From NCBI GenBank assembly GCA_024697025.1, contig JAILGH010000057.1, forward strand, positions 1 through 64,000: a DNA stretch of 64,000 nucleotides, read 5' to 3'. The DNA comes from Pseudobutyrivibrio sp. (GTDB lineage: Bacteria; Bacillota; Clostridia; Lachnospirales; Lachnospiraceae). Numbering within the stretch: the first letter of the stretch is position 1; each line of letters opens with the position of its first letter. Made by a program: the position numbers and the translations under genes. Of the stretch, positions 9,617-19,088 are shown one piece after another. Below the pieces are notes generated by a model. The model did not search any database. It was not told the origin of the DNA and worked only from the letters and a program-made list of their open reading frames with translations.

Positions 9617-10345
9617 ATGAAAACTTTTTATTTTGAATCTAAAAAAACAGCATTTAAAGAGGGATTAAGAGATGGTCTTCCAATTGGATTGGGATATTTG
9701 GCTGTTTCATTTTCACTTGGTATTTTGGCGAAGAATTCCGGACTATCTCCATTTCAAGGATTTTTGGCTTCGCTTTTAAATAATGCCAGCGCCGGAGAAT
9801 ACGCCGTGTTTACATTGATTGGTGCTGGGGCTACCTATTTAGAGGTGGCACTGATGACTTTTGTGGCCAATGCCAGATACCTGCTTATGTCCACTGCAGT
9901 CAGTCAAAAGATGCATGAGGATACGCCGCTGATTCACAGGCTGGCCGTTGCCTTTGATATTACAGATGAGCTATTTGCCATCGCCATGAACCGACCGGGT
10001 TACATCAATCCATATTATAGCTACGGAGCATTTACCTTGGCTCTACCGGGGTGGGCCTTTGGTACAGCCTTTGGTGTAATTGCAGGTGAGCTTATGCCAC
10101 TTAGATTAGTGAGCGCCTTATCTGTTGCTTTGTATGGAATGTTTTTGGCTTGTATCATTCCGGCGGCTAGGAAAAATAGGATAGTAGCAGTTATTATTCT
10201 CATTTGTTTTGTTCTTAGCTATGTTGCATCAACAGTGCCTGTGCTTGCACAGATTTCAAGCGGTACAAGGACAATCATCTTGACGGTTGTGATTGCCTCG
10301 TTGGCAGCTATTATTTTCCCTTATCCGGAGGAGAGCGATGAGTAG
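9617..10345 (+). CDS. azlC: AzlC family branched-chain amino acid exporter subunit
   Basis: A 242-residue polytopic membrane protein. The N-terminal segment FKEGLRDGLPIGLGYLAVSF is the AzlC signature (conserved Pro and Gly in the first helix), with about seven hydrophobic segments in all. With AzlD it exports branched-chain amino acids, which fits the nearby ilvNC genes. The ribosome site is weak: only GAAGGCG, about 16 bases before the ATG. It overlaps azlD by eight bases, indicating translational coupling. Confidence 0.9.
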   Translation: MKTFYFESKKTAFKEGLRDGLPIGLGYLAVSFSLGILAKNSGLSPFQGFLASLLNNASAGEYAVFTLIGAGATYLEVALMTFVANARYLLMSTAVSQKMHEDTPLIHRLAVAFDITDELFAIAMNRPGYINPYYSYGAFTLALPGWAFGTAFGVIAGELMPLRLVSALSVALYGMFLACIIPAARKNRIVAVIILICFVLSYVASTVPVLAQISSGTRTIILTVVIASLAAIIFPYPEESDE

Positions 10346-10646
10346 AAATATTTATATTTATATATTGGTGTCGGGTCTTGTGAGTTTTATAATCAGAGCA
10401 TTGCCAGTTACCATTTTTAGAAAGCCAATTCAAAATAAGTTTGTCAGGTCCTTTCTATATTATGTGCCTTACGTTACATTGGCGGTTATGACTTTCCCGG
10501 CCATAGTAGAGGCTACGCAAAATAAGCTGGCAGGCATTCTTGCATTAATCGCCGGCACAGTTGCAGCCTGGTTTAACCAAAGCCTGTTTAGAGTTGCTGT
10601 TATATGCTGTGCAGTGGTATTTATAGTAGAGCTTATATTAGTTTAA
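10338..10646 (+). CDS. azlD: AzlD family branched-chain amino acid exporter subunit
   Basis: A 102-residue membrane protein with about three to four hydrophobic helices, beginning MSRNIYIYILVSGLVSF, and containing the family's early FIIRALPVTIF. The start at 10338 is chosen because GGAGGAGAG lies just upstream inside azlC; an in-frame ATG at 10293 has no such site. It is the usual small partner of AzlC. Confidence 0.88.
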   Translation: MSRNIYIYILVSGLVSFIIRALPVTIFRKPIQNKFVRSFLYYVPYVTLAVMTFPAIVEATQNKLAGILALIAGTVAAWFNQSLFRVAVICCAVVFIVELILV

Positions 10647-10650
10647 AATT

Positions 10651-10736
10651 TCCCTTTCTGTATCTAGGATAATTCCATTTACTGGAAAATTATTTTATCT
10701 GGTTAGAATATCCTAAATACAGGAAGGGACTTTTTT
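10651..10736 (+). terminator. Long-armed terminator after azlCD
   Basis: The 21-base arms 10651-10671 and 10709-10729 match with two G-U-compatible differences and are followed by CTTTTTT. The 37-base loop holds an inner stem TTCCA/TGGAA. The architecture is like the terminator at 3757-3837. Confidence 0.8.
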
Positions 10737-11090
10737 ATAGAAATATCCTATAAATTAACAACACTCTGTTAGTATTAGAAAAATCGGTTTTAATTTCTTA
10801 AAAATAATAAACTCTTTAAGGGTTCTTTCCTGTGTTATGGAAAATTCAAGTAAAAAGAAATTGGGAAAAATAAAGTGGGATTTTTCTTCCTGATTATTAA
10901 TGTTCATATTGCATATATGAGGGATAATTTTCCTTAAACGATTAAAACATAATGTATAGATTTTTATTGTAGATTTTCTAAGATTGAAAATAGAATTTTA
11001 TATTTTAAACAAAAAGGGGAACTGCTAGAATCTTTTTATAGTAAAAAGCAACAAAGGGTTGCAGAAATATTTTTAGGAGGAGAAGAAATA
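10737..11090 (+). other. Long AT-rich leader of sugar ABC operon
   Basis: 354 bases without a gene before the ChvE-type lipoprotein. It should hold the operon's promoter. The best eye match is TTGTAG, 18 bases, TAGAAT near 10968-10997, which is weak. A small hairpin GCAAC-AAAGG-GTTGC lies at 11048-11062, just before the AGGAGG ribosome site. No riboswitch was recognised. Confidence 0.4.
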
Positions 11091-12224
11091 ATGAAAAAGA
11101 AAGTTTTGGGGTTATTGCTTACTGCCGTAATGTCTATGGGCTTACTTATTGGTTGTGGTCCTGCAGACACAGGCGAACCTACAGATGACGGCTCAGCTGC
11201 TGCTACAACAACAGAAGCTAAAAAGGGAGATAGCTCTGGCAAGAAAGTTGCCGTTGCAATGCCTACTCAGTCATCTGAGAGATGGATCAACGATGGTAGC
11301 AACATGAAGGAAAAGCTTGAAGCTTTAGGCTATGAGGTTGACCTTCAGTACGCAGAGGATGATGTACAGGCTCAGGTTTCTCAGATTGAGAACATGATTG
11401 CAGCTGGTGCTGACTGTCTCGTAATCGCAGCTGTTGACTCTTCAGCTCTTGTAAACGTTGAGGCACAGGCTAAGGAAGCTGGTATTCCTATCATCGCTTA
11501 CGATCGTCTTCTTATGGACACAGATGCTGTTAGCTACTATGCAACATTCGATAACAAGGGTGTTGGTACAGCAATCGGTAAGTACATTGAGGAAGCTAAG
11601 GATCTTGCAAACACAGACGAGACATACACAATCGAGTTCTTCATGGGTTCTCCAGATGACAACAACGCGGTAATGCTTTACAACGGTCTTATGGAAGTTC
11701 TTAAGCCATACCTTGACAATGGCACATTGGTATGTAAGTCAGGCAGAACATCATTTGATGACACATGTATCTTAAGATGGTCTCAGGAAACAGCTCAGCA
11801 GAACTGTGAGAACTACTTAACAGGATTCTATTCAGATGAGAAGCTTGATATCTGCGCAACAGCTTTTGATGGTTTCGCTTATGGATGTAAGGCAGCTCTT
11901 GAGGGAGCAGGCTACAAGGTTGGCAAGGATTGGCCACTTATCACAGGTCAGGATGCTGAGCTTATGGCTACAAAGAACATCATTGCAGGTTCACAGACAA
12001 TGTCTATCTACAAGGATACACGTCTCCTTGCTGACAAGTGCGTAACAATGGTTCAGGCAGTTCTTGAAGGCTCAGAGCCAGAGATTAACGATAAAGAGCA
12101 GTATGACAATGGCAAGCTCGTTGTTCCTTCATACCTCTGCACACCTGTAGCAGTAGATAAGGACAACTACAAAGAAATTATCGTTGATGGTGGTTACTAC
12201 ACAGAAGAGCAGTTAGCTGAGTAG
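11091..12224 (+). CDS. chvE: Monosaccharide-binding lipoprotein, ChvE type
   Basis: A 377-residue extracytoplasmic sugar-binding lipoprotein. The signal peptide ends in the lipobox LIGC, with the lipidated cysteine at residue 22; a Thr/Ala/Ser-rich linker follows, then a type 1 periplasmic-binding fold. Blocks such as AYDRLLMDTDAVSYYATFDN and QDAELMATKNIIAG are typical of ChvE/xylose-binding proteins. It would feed pentoses or hexoses to the MmsAB transporter encoded downstream. The ribosome site is strong (AGGAGGAGAAG) and codon bias marks high expression. Five hairpins separate it from the ATPase gene, which fits a need for more binding protein than transporter. The exact sugar is unknown. 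Confidence 0.88.
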   Translation: MKKKVLGLLLTAVMSMGLLIGCGPADTGEPTDDGSAAATTTEAKKGDSSGKKVAVAMPTQSSERWINDGSNMKEKLEALGYEVDLQYAEDDVQAQVSQIENMIAAGADCLVIAAVDSSALVNVEAQAKEAGIPIIAYDRLLMDTDAVSYYATFDNKGVGTAIGKYIEEAKDLANTDETYTIEFFMGSPDDNNAVMLYNGLMEVLKPYLDNGTLVCKSGRTSFDDTCILRWSQETAQQNCENYLTGFYSDEKLDICATAFDGFAYGCKAALEGAGYKVGKDWPLITGQDAELMATKNIIAGSQTMSIYKDTRLLADKCVTMVQAVLEGSEPEINDKEQYDNGKLVVPSYLCTPVAVDKDNYKEIIVDGGYYTEEQLAE

Positions 12225-12397
12225 AAATCAAAAAATTATCAAATTTTTTGATTTCGTAATTGGCAGGATTTTTTGAACTTGATTCAAAAAATCATGTCTA
12301 GCTCGAAAGAGCTAGATTCAAAAGCAATATTCCACTTACTGCTTTTGAACCTTAATAAATAAATCATTAATAGTGGCGGCTTTTAAAGTCGCCACTA
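12224..12397 (+). repeat. Array of five hairpins between binding protein and ATPase genes
   Basis: Five consecutive perfect inverted repeats fill the gap. They are 12224-12255 (14-bp stem), 12267-12293 (11-bp stem), 12297-12316 (8-bp stem with GAAA loop), 12317-12349 (10-bp stem) and 12371-12397 (8-bp stem TAGTGGCG/CGCCACTA). The first has A- and T-rich arms but no long T tail. Such structures probably protect the 3' end of the binding-protein message or cause partial termination. Confidence 0.85.
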
Positions 12398-12418
12398 ATT
12401 ATAAGAAGGAGAAACAAA

Positions 12419-13981
12419 ATGTCAGATTACATCTTGGAAATGAAACATATCATTAAAGAATTTTCCGGAGTAAGAGCACTTGATGATGTTAATCTGCAAG
12501 TGAAAAAGGGGGAAATCCATGCTCTTTGTGGAGAGAATGGTGCTGGCAAATCTACACTGATGAATGTCCTTTCCGGCGTTTATCCCTTTGGTACTTATGA
12601 GGGCGAGGTAGAATACAAAGGCCAACCTTGTAGGTTTCATAATCTAAGGGATTCTGAAGCAAAAGGAATCGTTATTATCCATCAGGAATTAGCGTTAAGT
12701 CCCCTTCTTTCTATTGCTGAAAACGTGTTCTTAGGAAATGAACAATTGTCTATGAAGGGTGTTATTGATTGGACAAAGACAAGACAACGTGCTCAGGAAA
12801 TGCTTGCTAAAGTAGGACTTGAAAATGAAAATGTTAACGCACCAGTTAACACACTTGGTGTTGGTAAGCAGCAGCTTATCGAAATTGCAAAGGCTATGGC
12901 AAAGAAGGTTGAGCTTCTTATTCTCGACGAGCCTACAGCCGCATTAAACGACGAGGAGTCTAAAAAGCTTCTTGATATTATGCTAGAGCTTAAGAGACAG
13001 GGCATTACCTGTATCATCATTTCTCATAAGCTCAACGAGATCAGCTATGTTGCTGATGCTGTTACTGTCATTCGTGATGGTAAGACAATTGAGACTCTCG
13101 TTAAGGGAGTAGATGATTTTTCAGAGGATAGAGTTATCAAGGCCATGGTTGGTCGTGAGCTTACTAACAGATATCCCGTTAGAGAAGGTGTTACTATCGG
13201 TGACACAATATTTGAGGTCAAGGATTGGAATGTATTCCATCCAGATGATCCAGACAGACAAGTTCTTAAAGACATAAACATCGAAGTTAAAGCAGGAGAG
13301 GTTGTTGGCTTGGCAGGCTTGATGGGCGCAGGACGTACAGAGTTTGCTATGAGTGTATTTGGCCACAGCTACGGACAAAAGATTTCGGGTACTATCAAAA
13401 TCAATGGAAAGGAAGTTAATATCCGTACAGTTAAGGATGCCATTGATAACAAGCTTGCTTATGTTACAGAGGATAGAAAGACAAATGGTCTTATCTTAAT
13501 TGGCGACATCAAAGAGAATATGACTCTTGCTGCACGTCCAAAGTTCTTTTCTAAGCATGGTGTTATAGATGGAAACCAGGAAATCTTGGCTGCTGAAGAA
13601 TATAGAAAGAGAATAAATGTAAAAGCTAATTCCATCAACCAAGTGGTTGGCTCATTATCCGGTGGTAATCAGCAAAAGGTTGTACTTGCAAAATGGATGC
13701 TTACACAGCCTGATGTATTGATTCTGGATGAACCAACACGAGGAATCGATGTAGGTGCTAAATACGAAATTTACTGTGTTATTAATGAGCTGGCAAAGGC
13801 TGGTAAGGCGGTAGTCGTTATATCATCAGAAATGCCGGAAATCATTGGTACCTGCGACCGTATATACGTTATAAACGAGGGCGAGATAGCAGGTGAGTTA
13901 ACCAGTGAAGAGGTTTCTCAGGAGAAAATTATGCAGTGCGTAATGGCGCATAACAGAAAGGAAGATGGAAATGAAAAATAA
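12419..13981 (+). CDS. mmsA: Multiple-monosaccharide ABC transporter ATPase (duplicated ABC domains)
   Basis: A 520-residue cytoplasmic ATPase with two ABC modules. The first has Walker [10 protein letters not shown] at about residues 39-47, and its Walker B runs [13 protein letters not shown]. The second has the usual degenerate Walker A ([11 protein letters not shown]), a good signature [10 protein letters not shown] and Walker [14 protein letters not shown]. Length and layout match the RbsA/XylG/MmsA carbohydrate class. It drives sugar import with MmsB and the ChvE-type lipoprotein. AGAAGGAGA precedes the ATG; its end overlaps mmsB. Confidence 0.93.
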   Translation: MSDYILEMKHIIKEFSGVRALDDVNLQVKKGEIHALCGENGAGKSTLMNVLSGVYPFGTYEGEVEYKGQPCRFHNLRDSEAKGIVIIHQELALSPLLSIAENVFLGNEQLSMKGVIDWTKTRQRAQEMLAKVGLENENVNAPVNTLGVGKQQLIEIAKAMAKKVELLILDEPTAALNDEESKKLLDIMLELKRQGITCIIISHKLNEISYVADAVTVIRDGKTIETLVKGVDDFSEDRVIKAMVGRELTNRYPVREGVTIGDTIFEVKDWNVFHPDDPDRQVLKDINIEVKAGEVVGLAGLMGAGRTEFAMSVFGHSYGQKISGTIKINGKEVNIRTVKDAIDNKLAYVTEDRKTNGLILIGDIKENMTLAARPKFFSKHGVIDGNQEILAAEEYRKRINVKANSINQVVGSLSGGNQQKVVLAKWMLTQPDVLILDEPTRGIDVGAKYEIYCVINELAKAGKAVVVISSEMPEIIGTCDRIYVINEGEIAGELTSEEVSQEKIMQCVMAHNRKEDGNEK

Positions 13982-15137
13982 ACGCGTTAATCTAGATATG
14001 AAACAATACGGCATGTTCATTGCCTTGATTGTTATTTATTTAATATTCGCCTTGATTACTCATGGCAAAAACCTTACACCTATGAATATTAACAACCTTG
14101 TAATGCAGAATGGTTACGTAGTAATCCTTGCAATCGGTATGTTGCTCTGCGTACTTACAGGTAACGTCGACTTAGGTGTTGGTTCCATTGTAGCTTTATG
14201 TGGTGCTACAGCCGGAATCATGTTGATGGATCACAAGGCAAATATGTGGGTTGCTATTTTTGCTTCCCTTGCTATTGGTCTTTTGGTTGGTATGTTTGCA
14301 GGCGTATTCATAGCCTACTTAGGTATTCCACCATTCGTTGTTACACTGGCAACAATGCTTATGGGTCGCGGACTTACATATACACTTCTCCAGGCGCAGA
14401 CAAAGGGACCTCTTCCAGTAAGCTACAACTTTATTGGTGCTGGATTCCTTCCAAACTACAAGATTTTTGCAGGTGGACAACCACTTGATTTAGTATCGAT
14501 TGCAATTGCAATCATTGCATCTGCAGCACTTATTTTCTCAGAAGTTAGAAATACAAAGATTAAAAAGAAATACAACTTTGCACTTGCTCCAGTTTGGCAG
14601 ACAGTGTTAAAGCTTGGAATCGAGTTATTCATTCTTTGGTTCTTCTTCTACAAGCTTGCTAGATACAACGGACTTCCATTCGTACTTCTTATCATGGTAA
14701 TCCTTATTGCTATCTACGCATTCATCACAACCAAGACTGTTGCAGGTCGCCAGATTTACGCCTTGGGTGGTAACAGAAAAGCAGCAAACCTTTCTGGTAT
14801 CAACACCAACAAGGTATTCTTCTGGGTATATACCAACATGGGTATCTTATCAGCTGTAGCTGGTATCGTGCTTTCAGCAAGAAACGGTTCATCTACACCA
14901 AAGGCTGGTGATGGTTTCGAAATGGATGCCATCGCATCTTGCTACATTGGTGGTGCTGCCGTAGCCGGTGGTTCTGGTACAATCCTTGGTGCTGTAGTTG
15001 GTGCCTTCGTAATGGGTGTGCTTAACAACGGTATGTCCCTCTTTGGATGGTCTACCGATATTCAAAAGATCGTTAAGGGTGCCGTTCTCCTCGGAGCAGT
15101 AACCGTTGACGTACTTTCTAAGCGTAAGAATAACTAA
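13971..15137 (+). CDS. mmsB: Multiple-monosaccharide ABC transporter permease
   Basis: A 388-residue membrane permease of the RbsC/XylH class, with about ten hydrophobic segments. It contains the conserved [11 protein letters not shown] and the late block [18 protein letters not shown], followed by the [20 protein letters not shown] helix. It is longer than RbsC and matches the XylH/MmsB size because of an extra loop near residues 185-215. The start at 13971 is preferred over ATG 13965 because AAAGGAAG is then correctly spaced. It overlaps the end of mmsA by 11 bases. Confidence 0.92.
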   Translation: MKNKRVNLDMKQYGMFIALIVIYLIFALITHGKNLTPMNINNLVMQNGYVVILAIGMLLCVLTGNVDLGVGSIVALCGATAGIMLMDHKANMWVAIFASLAIGLLVGMFAGVFIAYLGIPPFVVTLATMLMGRGLTYTLLQAQTKGPLPVSYNFIGAGFLPNYKIFAGGQPLDLVSIAIAIIASAALIFSEVRNTKIKKKYNFALAPVWQTVLKLGIELFILWFFFYKLARYNGLPFVLLIMVILIAIYAFITTKTVAGRQIYALGGNRKAANLSGINTNKVFFWVYTNMGILSAVAGIVLSARNGSSTPKAGDGFEMDAIASCYIGGAAVAGGSGTILGAVVGAFVMGVLNNGMSLFGWSTDIQKIVKGAVLLGAVTVDVLSKRKNN

Positions 15138-15195
15138 ACCTTTCTGTTTCTCTCAACTCTTTTTGGTTAACATTTACGCTAGAAAAATAATTCTT

Positions 15196-15230
15196 GGAGC
15201 TCCACATAATCTGTGGGGCTCCTTGTTTTA
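15196..15230 (+). terminator. Terminator of the sugar ABC operon
   Basis: GGAGCTCCACA (15196-15206) pairs with TGTGGGGCTCC (15212-15222), one G-U, followed by TTGTTTTA. Its tail runs into the left arm of the long palindrome. Confidence 0.85.
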
Positions 15231-15523
15231 TAAGCTTTACATATCCAACATTATGTATTCCCCTTTTGGTTATATACACCTTATTTGTCTTCATATTCCA
15301 TTCATCAAGTGTAATTAAGAAAACGTATTTTGTAGATATGGGCACCAGTCAAGATTCACATCCATGTTCAACTTTCCTTGACCTCGCCGTCCATGGCTCG
15401 GTCTGCCCATATCTTTCAAAACTCATTTTCTATTACACTAGATTCATTCCAAAATCAGACAACTAAGGTGTATATAATCCAACAGGGGAATTACCTACAA
15501 TTTTTGAATGTAAAGCTTATAAA
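15227..15523. repeat. 297-bp imperfect palindrome (rod-like element)
   Basis: Four blocks on the left pair in order with four on the right: 15227-15242 with 15508-15523 (16 of 16), 15257-15283 with 15464-15491 (one mismatch, one bulge), 15284-15315 with 15432-15463 (several mismatches), and 15317-15344 with 15404-15431 (a few mismatches, ending in GATATGGGCA). The apical 59 bases contain further complementary bits (CCATG with CATGG). No open frame here looks coding. It fits a long structured RNA, or a small non-autonomous mobile element, lying between the transporter and regulator operons. Confidence 0.85.
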
Positions 15524-15603
15524 TTTGAGTCAGCATAAGAGTGTAGGAACGAAATAATATCAGCAAAAGGACCGAGAGAATTAGTGAAGTTTGAAAGACT
15601 TTT

Positions 15604-15612
15604 TGGTATAAT
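15604..15612 (+). promoter_or_regulatory. Extended -10 promoter of yesN-yesM operon
   Basis: TGGTATAAT fits the extended -10 form TGnTATAAT. There is no good -35, as expected for this class. The predicted start is about 25 bases before the regulator's ATG. Confidence 0.6.
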
Positions 15613-15641
15613 AGACCTACTTTAGTATTGGGAGTTTTAGT

Positions 15642-17243
15642 ATGTACAATGTAATGCTAGTAGATGACGAAGAGGAAGCTCGTATCGCCATCGAAAGAAA
15701 GATTAATTGGCACGAATTGGGCTTTAATGTGGTGGCCACTGCTGAAAATGGCAGGGACGCCCTAGACAAGGCATTGGAAAAGCAGCCTGATGTAGTCATG
15801 ACAGATATCAATATGCCTTTCTTAAACGGCCTAGAGTTTGCCAAGCTTTTAAAAGCAGAGCTGCCTGCCACCAAGATTGTTATTTTTTCTGGATACGATG
15901 AGTTCGATTATGCCAAGGAGGCAATTGAGCTATCTGCAGAGGAATATATTCTTAAGCCTATCGATGCCGATGAGCTCTACAATGTGTTTTCTAGATTAAA
16001 GGCCAGATTAGACGACGAGTTAGATAAGCGCCGTAACTTGGAAACTCTTGAAAAGTATTATCAGGAGAGTTTTCCTTTATTTAGAGAGCAGTTTTTGATT
16101 GGTCTTATTGAGGGCCACATTGAGCCAGAGCGAATCGACGAGATTATTTCTGATTATGGAGAGGGAATTAAGGGGGAATTCTATGCCGTCGGCATTATAA
16201 AGCTTTCCTTTGAAAACGATTCAAATATTAATAATGACAAGAGGCGTTTGCTTTCAGTTTCACTTAACCAGCTGACCAAGGAACGTCTTGGTAGTTTTGC
16301 AAATTATTACTGCATCAACTACCTGGGCAACGTAATCGTCCTTGGATGCTTTGAAAAGGCAGAGGAGTACGACGAGTTTGTTGTAAACCTTGACCAGATT
16401 TGTAAGCTTTCTGCAAAGCTTTTGGAGGTGCCAACTACAGCGGGAGTTGGTTCTATTGTCACGGAATTAAAGGATTTGTTTAGCTCTTTCAAGTCTGCCA
16501 AGGAGGCTGCAGCCTACAGAATATTGCTTGATGAGAATCAGGCATTTTCAATTAAGGATTTGGAGCCTAGGGGAAACTTTGTAAATCTTTTTGAAAACGA
16601 CAATGTTAACCAGATTTTAAAGCAGATTAAAATCGGAGAAGAAGAGGAACTTACTCAGGTAATCCATGAATTTTTCCTTAATATATCAAGCAATGATATG
16701 GCTCTTTATCAATTAAAGCTTTCTATTTTGGAGGCTTATTTTGAGATCATCAAACTGGCAAAATCATTTGCTGTAAACGATGATGAAATCGGTGGCATGG
16801 ACAAGGATATTTTTGATTTTCTAGATAGCGTTGAGTCTATAGATGAGCTTGAAAAGTGGTTCTCTGTAAGATGCTTCTGGCTCAAGGATAGAATCAATCA
16901 GACTCGTCATGACAGCACCAGTATGCTAATTGACAAGGCCAAGGAGTACATTACCGAGCACTACAGTGAATCAGACCTTTCTGTTGACAGGCTCTGTCAG
17001 CATTTAAATGTTAGTCCAAATTATTTTTCATCACTGTTTAAGAAAAATACAGGTGAAACCTTTGTCACCTATTTAACCAATCTTAGGATGGAAAAGGCAG
17101 TTTGGCTTTTAGATAACACTGATGAAAAGGCATATATTATTGCCGGAATGATTGGTTACGACGAACCGAATTACTTTAGCTATGTGTTTAAAAAGGCATA
17201 TGGCATTTCACCATCCAAGTATAGACAAAAGAAAGAAGGCTAG
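15642..17243 (+). CDS. YesN-type response regulator with AraC output domain
   Basis: A 533-residue regulator. The receiver domain at residues 3-120 has the acidic pair D8/D9 and phospho-acceptor D55 (VMTDINMPFLNG). A middle region of about 300 residues follows, as in YesN proteins, then an AraC-type double helix-turn-helix at about 430-530 (VSPNYFSSLFKKNTGE and IGYDEPNYFSYVFKKAYG). It pairs with the kinase 27 bases downstream and probably activates a carbohydrate-transport operon, most likely the neighbouring chvE-mmsAB. The ribosome site is GGGAG. Confidence 0.93.
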   Translation: MYNVMLVDDEEEARIAIERKINWHELGFNVVATAENGRDALDKALEKQPDVVMTDINMPFLNGLEFAKLLKAELPATKIVIFSGYDEFDYAKEAIELSAEEYILKPIDADELYNVFSRLKARLDDELDKRRNLETLEKYYQESFPLFREQFLIGLIEGHIEPERIDEIISDYGEGIKGEFYAVGIIKLSFENDSNINNDKRRLLSVSLNQLTKERLGSFANYYCINYLGNVIVLGCFEKAEEYDEFVVNLDQICKLSAKLLEVPTTAGVGSIVTELKDLFSSFKSAKEAAAYRILLDENQAFSIKDLEPRGNFVNLFENDNVNQILKQIKIGEEEELTQVIHEFFLNISSNDMALYQLKLSILEAYFEIIKLAKSFAVNDDEIGGMDKDIFDFLDSVESIDELEKWFSVRCFWLKDRINQTRHDSTSMLIDKAKEYITEHYSESDLSVDRLCQHLNVSPNYFSSLFKKNTGETFVTYLTNLRMEKAVWLLDNTDEKAYIIAGMIGYDEPNYFSYVFKKAYGISPSKYRQKKEG

Positions 17244-17270
17244 TAATTAAAGGCCTTAGAAGGATATAAG

Positions 17271-19088
17271 ATGAAAAAGTTTAATCTTATAAATTATATA
17301 AAAAATATTAAGAGGGCCTCTAAACGCCGCAGTATTCAGCTGATTATATCCCTTTCTTTTACTATTGTTTCTATCTTGAGTATGACATTTATGGCTCTTG
17401 CTTTTTACACCAACTATATCAACACAGCAAAGCAGACAGCCATAGACTACAATGAAAAGGTTATTGATCAGATTAGTTGGAACCTTAATTCGTATTTACG
17501 AAATATGATGGGTATTTCCAACAGTATGTATTACAACGTAATCAAGAATTTGGATTTGACCAGCGATACCATGACCAAGGAAATGGACCTTTTGTACGAG
17601 GCCAACAAGGACAATCTTATTAGTATCGCCTGCATTTCCCAGGATGGGGCTTTGATTTCTGCTGCGCCAATTGCCACTAGAAAGGCAGGGGTGGACTTTA
17701 CCAAGCAGGAATGGTTTATGAATACAGAAGAGCGAATTGAGAATTTTCATTTCTCTTCTCCACATGTTCAAAACATGTTTGATAGCAGTAATTATCGCTA
17801 CTATTGGGTTGTGTCCTTAAGTCGAAGCGTGGAGCTTAACTACATGGGACATACGAGGCGCGGTATTTTGCTTGTAGATATGAACTATTCTGCCATAGAG
17901 CAGATGTTTTCAAATGTAAATGAGCAGAGTAAAGGCTATGTGTACCTGATTGATTCTAACGGTGAGATTATTTTTCACCCAAGACAGAAGGCTATCTATG
18001 CAGGTCTTGCCAAGGAAAATAATATCAAGGCTGCAAGCTACGATGAGGGCAACTATGTTGAGCGTTTCAATGGCCAACAGCGCGCAGTAGTTGTAAAGAC
18101 TGTTGGTTATACAGGCTGGAAGATTGTATCAGTTGTTCCTATGGAGGATTTGGCTGTTGAGTACAACCAGCTTAGGGTGTTTATGCTCATTATCATTACA
18201 GTTACCCTGTTCCTCATTACTTTTGGTAATTTTTTCATTTCCAAGATTGTTACCGACCCAATACGACGTTTGGAGAATTCTCTTAACGATATTGAAGGCG
18301 GAAGATTTGACGCAGACAACATTTATATTGGCGGTTCCCATGAGATTAGGCACTTGGGCCGGACCATAAAATCCCTTGTTGTACAGATGAGAAATCTTAT
18401 GGATGAGCGAGTTGCAGAGCAGAAGGATAAACGTAAATCCGAATTAAATGCCCTTCAAGCTCAGATCAATCCGCACTTTTTATATAACACTTTGGATTCT
18501 GTTGTATGGATGATTGAAGCCCAGAAGTATCCAGAGGCTATTTCTATGATTACTAGTCTTGCCTCGCTTTTTAGAATCAGTCTTAGCAAGGGCAACAATA
18601 TCATTACCATCAAGGATGAGATTACTCACGCCAAGAACTATCTTGCGATTCAAAAGATTCGTTACAAGAACAAGTTCGAGGCCAATATTAAGGTGGACCC
18701 AGAAATCGAAAACTGTATCACCATCAAGCTTATTATTCAGCCACTTATTGAAAATGCCATTTATCATGCCGTAGGTGATTTGGATGATGAGGGTATTATT
18801 GATGTTGAGGCATATCAGAAGGATGGAGACATCTATATCGAGGTAAGGGATAATGGAATGGGAATTCCACCAGAGGTACTTGAAAATCTCCTTACCGAAA
18901 AATCCGCTTCTAAGGGTAAGGGCTCAGGAATCGGTCTTTGGAATATTAATCAGCGCATTAATCTCTATTTCAAAGAGGATTACGGCCTATCTATTACCAG
19001 TGAGTTAGACGAGGGTACAACAGCCACCATCAGGCTGCCTAAGCTTACTTACGAGGAGTACATGAAGGGGGTAGAAAATGAAAAATAA
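17271..19088 (+). CDS. YesM/LytS-type sensor histidine kinase
   Basis: A 605-residue membrane kinase. A first membrane segment lies at about residues 23-46, an extracellular Cache-like sensor at about 47-300, a second membrane segment near 300-325, then HAMP. The His_kinase H-box QINPHFLYNTLDSV follows, and the ATPase domain contains NAIYHAV and DNGMGIPPE. It phosphorylates the YesN-type regulator encoded upstream. The next gene, a membrane-anchored sugar-binding protein, overlaps its end by 11 bases, suggesting the two proteins form a sensing complex, as described for XylFII-LytS in Clostridium. Confidence 0.93.
   Translation: MKKFNLINYIKNIKRASKRRSIQLIISLSFTIVSILSMTFMALAFYTNYINTAKQTAIDYNEKVIDQISWNLNSYLRNMMGISNSMYYNVIKNLDLTSDTMTKEMDLLYEANKDNLISIACISQDGALISAAPIATRKAGVDFTKQEWFMNTEERIENFHFSSPHVQNMFDSSNYRYYWVVSLSRSVELNYMGHTRRGILLVDMNYSAIEQMFSNVNEQSKGYVYLIDSNGEIIFHPRQKAIYAGLAKENNIKAASYDEGNYVERFNGQQRAVVVKTVGYTGWKIVSVVPMEDLAVEYNQLRVFMLIIITVTLFLITFGNFFISKIVTDPIRRLENSLNDIEGGRFDADNIYIGGSHEIRHLGRTIKSLVVQMRNLMDERVAEQKDKRKSELNALQAQINPHFLYNTLDSVVWMIEAQKYPEAISMITSLASLFRISLSKGNNIITIKDEITHAKNYLAIQKIRYKNKFEANIKVDPEIENCITIKLIIQPLIENAIYHAVGDLDDEGIIDVEAYQKDGDIYIEVRDNGMGIPPEVLENLLTEKSASKGKGSGIGLWNINQRINLYFKEDYGLSITSELDEGTTATIRLPKLTYEEYMKGVENEK

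Noticed and set aside
10930-10950. Possible catabolite-response (cre) site upstream of chvE
   Set aside because: TTAAACGATTAAA has the central CG but lacks the flanking TG and CA expected for cre; too weak to report.
15194-15466. Open reading frame of 90 codons across the first long palindrome
   Set aside because: It lacks a ribosome site, starts in a terminator stem, and its open frame is explained by AT-rich palindromic sequence.
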